Positions 43,101 through 52,100 of a DNA stretch of 64,000 nt are shown piece after piece (position 1 is the first letter of the stretch; every line of letters begins with the position of its first letter). Source of the DNA: Sternotherus odoratus. Its lineage: Eukaryota; Chordata; Testudines; Kinosternidae. The stretch covers positions 162,493,434-162,557,433 of the forward strand of contig JAVMKO010000001.1 in NCBI GenBank assembly GCA_032164245.1, read 5' to 3'. Both the position numbers and the translations under genes were made by a program. The notes below the pieces were generated by a model, which was not told the DNA's origin, ran no database searches, and was given only the letters and a program-made list of their open reading frames with translations.

Positions 43101-46100
43101 TCTAAGTCTGCTGAACATCACACATTTAGATCCAAATCTGTTGAAGTAGAGAGCAAAGAATTTTCACAGAAGTTTCGAAGTAGCTGCTCCTTGTTTTCTG
43201 AAAATCTCCTGTCCAGATCCAAATCTGTTGAGGAAATAGAGGCACAGGAGCCCGCAGAGAGGTCTCGAAGCAGCCGCCCCGAGTCTTTGGAATGTCAAAT
43301 GTCTAGATCCAAATCTGTTGAAGAAATAGAGGCACAGGAGCCCGCAGAGAGGTCTCGAAGCAGCCGCCCCGAGTCTTTGGAACGTCAAATGTCTAGATCC
43401 AAATCTGTTGAAGAAATAGAGGCACAGCAGCCCGCAGAGAGGTCTCGAAGCAGCCGCCCCGAGTCTTTGGAACGTCAAATGTCTAGATCCAAATCTGTTG
43501 AAGAAATAGAGGCACAAGAGCCGTCAGAGAGGTCTCTAAACAGCCGCCCCGAGTCTTTGGAACGTCAAATGTCTAGATCCAAATCTGTTGAAGAAATAGA
43601 GGCACAGGAGCCCGCAGAGAGGTCTCGAAGCAGCCGCACCGAGTCTTTGGAACGTCAAATGTCTAGATCCAAATCTGTTGAAGAAATAGAGGCACAGGAG
43701 CCCGCAGAGAGGTCTCGAAGCAGCCGCCCCGAGTCTTTGGAACGTCAAATGTCTAGATCCAAATCTGTTGAAGAAATAGAGACACAGGAGCCCGCAGAGA
43801 GGTCTCGAAGCAGCCGCCCCGAGTCTTTGGAACGTCAAATGTCTAGATCCAAATCTGTTGAAGAAATAGAGGCACAGGAGCCCGCAGAGAGGTCTCGAAG
43901 CAGCCGCCCCGAGTCTTTGGAATGCCAAATGTCTAGATCCAAATCTGTTGAAGAAATAGAGGCACAGGAGCCCGCAGAGAGGTCTCGAAGCAGCCGCCCC
44001 GAGTCTTTGGAATGTCAAATGTCTAGATCCAAATCTGTTGAAGAAATAGAGGCTCAGGAGCCCGCAGAGAGGTCTCAAAGCCCTGAGTCTTTTGAACGTC
44101 ACTCATCTAGATCCCAATCCGTTGAAAGAATAGAGGTACAGGTATCTTCAGAGAGGTCTCGAAGAAGCCGCTCCAGGTCTTGTGAACGTGTCATGTCTAT
44201 ATCAAAATCTGTTGAAGAAATAGAGGCTCAGGAGCTTGCAGAGAGTTCTCGAAGCAGCTGCCCCGAGTCCTTGGAACATCAAATGTCTAGATCCAAATCT
44301 TTTGAAAAAGTAGAATGCAGAGATTCTTCAGAGAGGTCCCGAAGTAGCCGCTCCAAGTCTTCTGAACGTGTCATGTCTATATCAAAATCTGTTGAAGAAA
44401 TAGAGGCTCAGGAGCCTGCAGAAAGGTCTCGAAGCAACCACCCTGAGTCTTCTGAACGTCACTCATCTAGATCCCAATCCGTTGAAAGAATAGAGGTACA
44501 GGTACCTTCAGAGAGGTCTCGAAGAAGCCGCTCCAAGTCTTCTGAACGTGTCATGTCTATATCAAAATCTGTTGAAGAAATAGTGACTCAGGAGCCCGCA
44601 GAGAGGTCTCAAAGCCCTGAGTCTTCCGAACGTCACTCATCTAGATCCCAATCCGTTGAAAGAATAGAGGTACAGGTACCTTCAGAGAGGTCTCGAAGAA
44701 GCCGCTCCAAGTCTTCTGAACGTGTCATGTCTATATCAAAATCTGTTGAAGAAATAGTGACTCAGGAGCCTGCAGAGAGGTCTCAAAGCCCTGAGTCTTC
44801 CGAACGTCACTCATCTAGATCCCAATCCGTTGAAAGAATAGAGGTACAGGTACCTTCAGAGAGGTCTCGAAGAAGCCGCTCCAAGTCTTCTGAACGTGTC
44901 ATGTCTATATCAAAATCTGTTGAAGAAATAGTGACTCAGGAGCCCGCAGAGAGGTCTCAAAGCCCTGAGTCTTCCGAACGTCACTCATCTAGATCCCAAT
45001 CCGTTGAAAGAATAGAGGTACAGGTACCTTCAGAGAGGTCTCGAAGAAGCCGCTCCAAGTCTTCTGAACGTGTCATGTCTATATCAAAATCTGTTGAAGA
45101 AATAGTGACTCAGGAGCCCGCAGAGAGGTCTCAAAGCCCTGAGTCTTCCGAACGTCACTCATCTAGATCCCAATCCGTTGAAAGAATAGAGGTACAGGTA
45201 CCTTCAGAGAGGTCTCGAAGAAGCCGCTCCAAGTCTTCTGAACGTGTCATATCTATATCAAAATCTGTTGAAGAAATAGTGACTCAGGAGCCCGCAGAGA
45301 GGTCTCAAAGCCCTGAGTCTTCTGAACGTCACTCATCTAGATCCCAATCTGTTGAAAGAATAGAGGTACAGGTACCTTCAGAGAGGTCTCGAAGAAGCCG
45401 CTCCAAGTCTTCTGAACGTGTCATGTCTGTATCAAAATCTGTTGAAGAAATAGAGACTCAGGAGCCCGCAGAGAGGTCTCAAAGCCCTGAGTCTTCCGAA
45501 CGTCACTCATCTAGATCCCAATCCGTTGAAAGAATAGAGGTACAGGTACCTTCAGAGAGGTCTCAAAGAAGCCGCTCCAAGTCTTCTGAACGTGTCATGT
45601 CTATATCAAAATCTGTTGAAGAAATAGAGACTCGGGAGCCCACAGAGAGGTCTCAAAGCCCTGAGTCTTTTGAACGTCACTCATCTAGATCCCAGTCCGT
45701 TGAAAGAATAGAGGTACAGGTACCTTCAGAGAGGTCTCGAAGAAGCCGCTCCAAGTCTTCTGAACGTGTCATGTCTATATCAAAATCTGTTGAAGAAATA
45801 GTGACTCAGGAGCCCGCAGAGAGGTCTCAAAGCCCTGAGTCTTTCGAACGTCACTCATCTAGATCCCAATCCATTGAAAGAATAGAGGTACAGATACCTT
45901 CAGAGAGGTCTCGAAGTAGCCACTCCAAATCTTCTGAGCGTCACAGGTCTAGATCCAAATCTATTGAAGAAATAGGGGCTCAGGAGCCTTCACTGAGGTC
46001 TCGAAGTAGCCGCTCCAAATCTTCTGAACATCACAGGTCTAGATCCAAATCTGTTGAAGAAATAGGGGCTCAGGAGCCTTCACGGAGGTCTCGAAGTAGC

Positions 46101-49100
46101 CGCTCCAAATCTTCTGAACATCACACATCTAAATCCAAATCTGTTGAAGAAATAGAGGGAAAAGAATTTTCACAGAGGTCTCGAAGTAGCCGCTCCAAAT
46201 CTTCTGAACATCAAAGGTCTAGATCCAAATCTGTTGAAGAAATAGGGGCTCAGGAGCCTTCACAGAGGTCTCGAAGTAGCCGTTCCAAATCTTCTGAACA
46301 TCACACATGTAGGTCCAAATCTGTTGAAGAAATAGAGGTTCAGGAGCCTTCACGAAGGTCTCATAGTAGCCGGTCCAAGTCTTCTGAACGTCACACATCT
46401 AGATCCAAATCTGTTGAGGAAATGGAGGGCAAAGTTTCTTCACAGAGGTCTCGAAGTAGCCGCTCAAAGTCTTCTGAACGTCACACACCTAGGGCCAATT
46501 CTGTTGAAGTAGTAGAGGTTGAGGAGCCTTCACAGAGGTCTCGAAGCAGCCGCTCTGTGTCCTTGGAGCGTCAAAAGTCTAGATCCAAATCTGTTGAAAA
46601 AATAGAAGGCAAAGATTCTTCACAGAGGTCTCGGAGTAGCCGCTCCAAGTCTCCTGAACGTCAAACGTCTCAATCCAAATCTGTTGAAGAAATAGAGGTA
46701 CAGGAGCTATCACAGAGGCCACGAAGTAGCCGCTCCAGATCTTCTGATCGTCACACGTCTAGATCCAAATCTGTTGAAAAAATTGAGGGCAAAGATTCTT
46801 CACAGAGGTCTCGGAGTAGCCGCTCCAAGTCTCCTGAAATTCAAAAGTCTAGATTCAAATCTGTTGAAAAAATCAAGGGCAAAGATTCTTCTCTGAAGTC
46901 TCAGAGTAGCCGCTCCAAGTCTCCTGAAATTCAAAAGTCTAGATCAAAATCTGTTGAAAAAATAAAGGGCAAAGTTTCTTCTCAAAGGTCTAGAAGAAAA
47001 CGCTCCAAGTCTTCTGAACGTCACAAGTCTAGATCCAAATCAGTTGAAAAAGTAGAGGGAAAAGAGTCTTCACAGAGGTCTAGAAGTAAGCGCTCTAAAT
47101 CCTCTGAGCGCAAATCTCAAAAACATGATAGCGAATTGCGGTCTAGACGAAATCGGTCTCGGTCAGTAACACGTAAAAGACTCTCAAAATCCAAATCTAA
47201 TCATCGATCTCGGACACGCTCCCTGTCACGTTCAAGACACAGGAGGAGGACGCGGTCAAGATCAGTGTCAAAAAGGAGGCGGTCTTTATCAAGAGAGAGA
47301 CACAAAAGATCTCAAAGGAACAGATCGAGGTCTGCTGATCGAAGAAGAAGAAGATCAAACTCAAGAGATCACCGAATATCGCTCAGGTTACGGACCAGAA
47401 GTCGAACGCCTATTCGACGAAAACGGTCTAGGTCAGTGGTAAGAAGACGAAGTTCTAGCAAATCACCAGTTCGGCTAAGGAGATCAAGATCAACTGGGAG
47501 AAGAAGATGCTATAGCAGATCACCTGATCGTCAAAGAAGGTCCAGGTCATCTGATAAGTTTTCAAACAGATCACCTAAACGTCTTACAGACTTAGGTAAG
47601 TAATGCTTTTATCATCAATCATTTTCATGGCTGCATAGTGTTGACCTATGTAAACTTCGTCCTGCCTCTGATGACGATAATACAGTCCAACCTTAGCATT
47701 CATCAGGAATCTCTTTTAAGTAATTTTAAGCAGTTGGTTAATTTTAATAACAGACTTTTTGATTGCATTGAGTATGCACTTATAGGGGATTCAAGCATGT
47801 AGTTTGATTGAAAATGCAGCAGAAAAATTCGAAGGGTCCAGGATTTTACAGATTGCTTCACACAGGTAGACTCCTGCACTCATGATGAACAGTGAGGTTT
47901 TGAGTCTATGCAGATGCACAAGGATTTGCCCACACATTGTAATCGTAGGATCAAGGCCTTAATGCTTTTGTTAAAATGCAGTGATTCACCAGATTTGTGT
48001 TTTCCCCAAGAGAATATAGCACATTATTTAAGAAAATGGAAAACAAAATATACATGTGGGAGTCCTTTACAGTCCGCATAATGCTTCTTTACCAGTCATC
48101 TTACCTCATTCGCAGCTTCTCTGTTGCTGTTCAAAACTACCTCCTACTTTATATGAAAACAGGCAGGACTGAGCAAGTAATCTGGTTAACAAAGGATGTG
48201 AGCTAGAGGATTTATGTGATGTACTCCAAATTTCCATGGGGGTTGAGGAAAAATGTAATAACTCTCCCTTACTTATTCCCCTTAGGAGTATTCCTAAATA
48301 TTCCCCTTCCCTGTATTGAGGCTATTTCTTTTAAGTTAGACCCCTTAAAGGGTGCTGGGCTGAAATCACTGAGTATATTGAATACCGTATTTTTCGCCCT
48401 ATAAGACGCACTTTTTCTTCCCCAAAACGGGGGGGGGAAAGTTGGTGCGTCTTATAGGGCGAATATACTGCCCGGCAGCCCGCCCGCAGTCACAAAAAAA
48501 AAAACAAAAAAAAACCCCGCGCGTGCGCCCCGGTTCCCCCCTCCCCGCCACGGGCGGGCTGCCGGGGGCGCCCCGGTTCCCCCCTCCCCGCCGCGGGCGG
48601 GCTGCCGGGGGCGCCCCGGTTCCCCCCTCCCCGCCGCGGGCGGGCTGCCGGGGGCGCCCCGGTTCCCCCCTCCCCGCCGCGGGCGGGCTGCCGGGGGCGC
48701 CCCGGTTCCCCCCTCCCCCTAAGAGCAGCAGTTACTGACCTGCTGATGTGCCCAATGAATCTGTGTGCTGCCAGGTTCACTCCCTCTTACCAGCCAGCCC
48801 TCAGGTTTCAACGGTCTGCACTCTGCTCCCCTGCTCGGACCAGTGTTAGAAGAGTCTCTAAATACTTCCTGTTGTACCTTTCGTTATGGCTCACCAGTGG
48901 GTGCATGGAGTCAGTTTTTGTGTTTTACAACAGGGTCAGACATAAACAAAAGCAGGCGTGACCAGGATTGTGCAAATCCTCCGCACAAGGCAGGTCTGAT
49001 TTCCTGCCTGGCAGCGGAACAGGAAAAGCGGCTCTCCGCTGCTCAGGGCCACCATCCAGCTCCCCAGGGCCGAAGGAGCGCACACCCCTTTCCTTTGAAA

Positions 49101-52100
49101 TGCTGCCGTGCAAACCCTGTCTTGACGCCAGGCCAGAGTTACAGGCAGCCCGCCCGCGGCGGGGAGGGGGGAACCGGGGCGCCCCCGGCAGCCCGCCCAC
49201 GGCGGGGAGGGGGGAACCGCGCGCTTTTTGTGTGTGGTGGGGTTTTTTTGGGGTTTTTTTTTGTTTTGTTTTGTTTTTTCCCCGGCTTTTTTACTTAAAA
49301 AGTCGGGGGCGTCTTATACGCCGGAGCGTCCTATATGCCGAAAAATACGGTAGATATACTTACTTTGCCACCGTGCATAGGTTGTCAGGGTCTCTATATT
49401 TTATTCTGTATCACATAGGAAGGTGGCAATATATGGATACAACTAGCTGGTTCCCAAGTTGTTGAGCAGAAATCCATTGTTAATACACGTTTCCACATAA
49501 GGCTGGTGACTGAGGCAGCCTTAGTCAGAAGCAAGAAACAGTACACCTGGGATGTTATTCTAGATGCTGGAAAGCTGTAGAATGGAAGTTCATTGCTCCT
49601 CATTGATTGCTGCCTGCATCAGGAATGACTTCCAGATCAAGATGTGGAAGACGACTTACCTAGAAATGTGAGGAACTTAAACTCTATTGAGGGCATGACC
49701 ATAACTTAACAAAAAATATATGATCTAGCACTGAACTCTGCTCTTCAACTGTGTGGCAAGATGCAACAGATATTGATAATCTGATATGGCTGGGGGTGTC
49801 TCTCTTTAAGGAAAAATGGAGACCAACCGAAAATTAAAGCTAAAAACAGCAATATCACACATTGTTTTCTTGGGTCCTCAGCCTTTTTTCTGCCACAAGG
49901 AACAGAGCTTCAATTTAATTTTTATTTTTTGGGAAGAGGAGGAATCCCCACTGTGAAGAATTGTAGTGAGGAGTTGATATTTCTTGGGTTTTTTTTGGGG
50001 GGGGGGGGGGGGGTTTGCTATTGCTTATTTAGGTGTAATAGATACTTTTGTCAGTAGCTGAAATACTGAAGTTTCTACTCCCACCCTAAAATAAAGAAGT
50101 CAGTTACATATTTCTTTTGCTTTATTTGTTCCTATCCATTCTCCCTGATTTGTTTTGAAATTTTTTTTCTGTTCCTTATGTGTGCGCTCTGCTTCCTGAC
50201 ATCACCTTGGGCTACATATTATGCCCCTCACTTCACTCCTTTGTCTTCTCCCTCTCTTAGCCGCACTACAGGTGCCAGAGTAGCTTTATACTCACAACAT
50301 TTGGGGAGGGAGGCAAATTCTTAAATTGTTCCCAACCTCAGCTTGTCTCATTACCCGAAGAAATGAGAGGATGAAGAGTTGAACAGCTCAGCATGCTGCC
50401 TTGTCTCCCACATTCCACATTGTTGGAGCCAGTGGAGGGAGAAAATATTTGGAAACAAGAGCAGCCTTATCATGGGCACAAATGTAGCCCCTACTCAGTA
50501 TGTTCAGCTTTCCTTGGTAGCGTGAGAGCACTTTTTGGGGAGGTGAGCTTCTGCTGCTGCAGATTCACTTAAACCTTCACTTGGAGGCCTTTCTGTAGCT
50601 GCAAGCTATGAAGTTGTGTGATCTTTTTAATTGCTTAAAAAGTAAAGGGAATCTCATCCTGACGTGAGGGTTTACCTGTGCAACTCCTTGCTGTTAAGGT
50701 GATGATTTATTTGGTTGTTGCATGATTTTTTGGAAAGTGGTTTGAGTCACAATTATTATAATACACAAATATGCTTTGTGTATTTCCATTACCTGATTCC
50801 TCTACACATTAGAAGCCACATTTATTATTTTCCGTGAAAAAGCAAAATCCTGTCATGTTTAAATTTTTTTAATATGTAGTAATTTTCGTAACAGTTTTAG
50901 ATAGTCATATTAACCTATGACATAAAAAGCTTGTTAAATTCCTGATTGTTTTGGTTATGGTCTGTATATTTAATATTGTCCTTTTTAGTTGACTTTGTGT
51001 TTGAGATATTATTTCAATGGATGGCTTAAAAGTGAACTGCAAAGGATTTAAGAAAAATTTGGCTTGTGCTCATTTTTGTTTTTTTATGACGACTTCTCTC
51101 TCCCTCACTTTTTTACCTGAGAAATATGAGGAATGTCAACTCTGGTCTTTCATAGTTTTTGTGTGAGGCTCTTTTTCATGCCTTATTGTGAACTTTCACC
51201 TTAATATAAGAGGCCATGATGTTGCATCTTTAAACAATGTCTCCAAAATGTTAATTAGTTCACACCCACATACACACCCCCACCACACCCACAAAATCTG
51301 GAATATTGTTTTAAGGACTTTTTCCCTTCTCAGTTCTTATCTTTCATGTTTTCTCACTCTTGTGAAGTTTTTGTTTCACTGTTTCTCAGATCACATAGAC
51401 CTGAATTTATAAAGTAAAAACAAGCAGAAAAAATTAAGAGTTTTTTTGCAGGGGAAGGGACCTTCACACTTTCTTTATATACCATAAAAGAATCAAAAAT
51501 TAAAAAAATGCACAGACCAAGTTCTTTACTCCTATGTAGGTCTCTTTAATTATATGCCTCCTGTGATACAAAGGAAAAGTGAATGCAATGTTCCATGTTG
51601 CTTTTAAAAATAATATAAAGTGTGAATACTATTTTGTGTATGTGTGCGCACTGTTTTTACTTTCATGAAGTTTTTTTGGTCTGGTGGAAAAACGGATTGA
51701 TTTACTATTGCAGTTGGTCCTAAAATTATTATATAATGTATACATGTACGTTGGCCTTCAGAAATGTTTAAAGACCCACTAATTAATATTTAATATTCTT
51801 ATAGACAAGGCCCAGCTACTTGAAATAGCCAAAGCTAATGCAGCTGCCATGTGTGCTAAGGCTGGTGTCCCCTTACCACCAAGCCTATTGCCTATTTTAG
51901 CTCCAGCAAAGAAGGAGGAGAAAGTTACTCAGAAGTCAGCAAGAGATACAATAAAGGAGCTCACTGAGGTAAGCAAATTAAATTTGAAAATAACTAACCA
52001 ACTGCTACTGTTAATAACTAGATGTCTGGTCAAGCTGTAACTCTGTGTTTAATTCTCATGAAAGTCTGCTTGTAGGAAGACTGCAAGATTCAACCCTAAT

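Larger units (their letters stand above)
40900..47595 (+). repeat. SON: Arg/Ser-rich repeat domain of SON
   Basis: The frame is dominated by RSRS and SKSS dipeptides. From 41.1 to 42.4 kb the unit resembles RSRSVEKRG-KDSSWRSRRRR followed by SKSSDRLK. From about 42.5 to 47.1 kb it resembles RSKSVEEIEAQEPSQRSRSS followed by RSKSSERH with a mostly exact 90-base period. The last 0.5 kb is a non-periodic RS region similar to other vertebrate SON. RS domains mediate splicing-factor contacts and are phosphorylated by SR kinases (family knowledge). Confidence 0.92.
47596..51804 (+). other. SON intron 3
   Basis: A 4.2 kb intron containing the MITE at 48385. The rest, including 49.4-51.8 kb, is AT-rich non-coding sequence. 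Confidence 0.85.

Noticed and set aside
43164..44102. Minus-strand tandem frames reading NRFGSRHLTFQRLGAA
   Set aside because: Open only because the 90-base period is a multiple of three; antisense of SON.
43209..45854. Regular repeats that might suggest a CRISPR array or non-coding satellite
   Set aside because: Units abut with no unique spacers and remain in the SON reading frame in vertebrate DNA.
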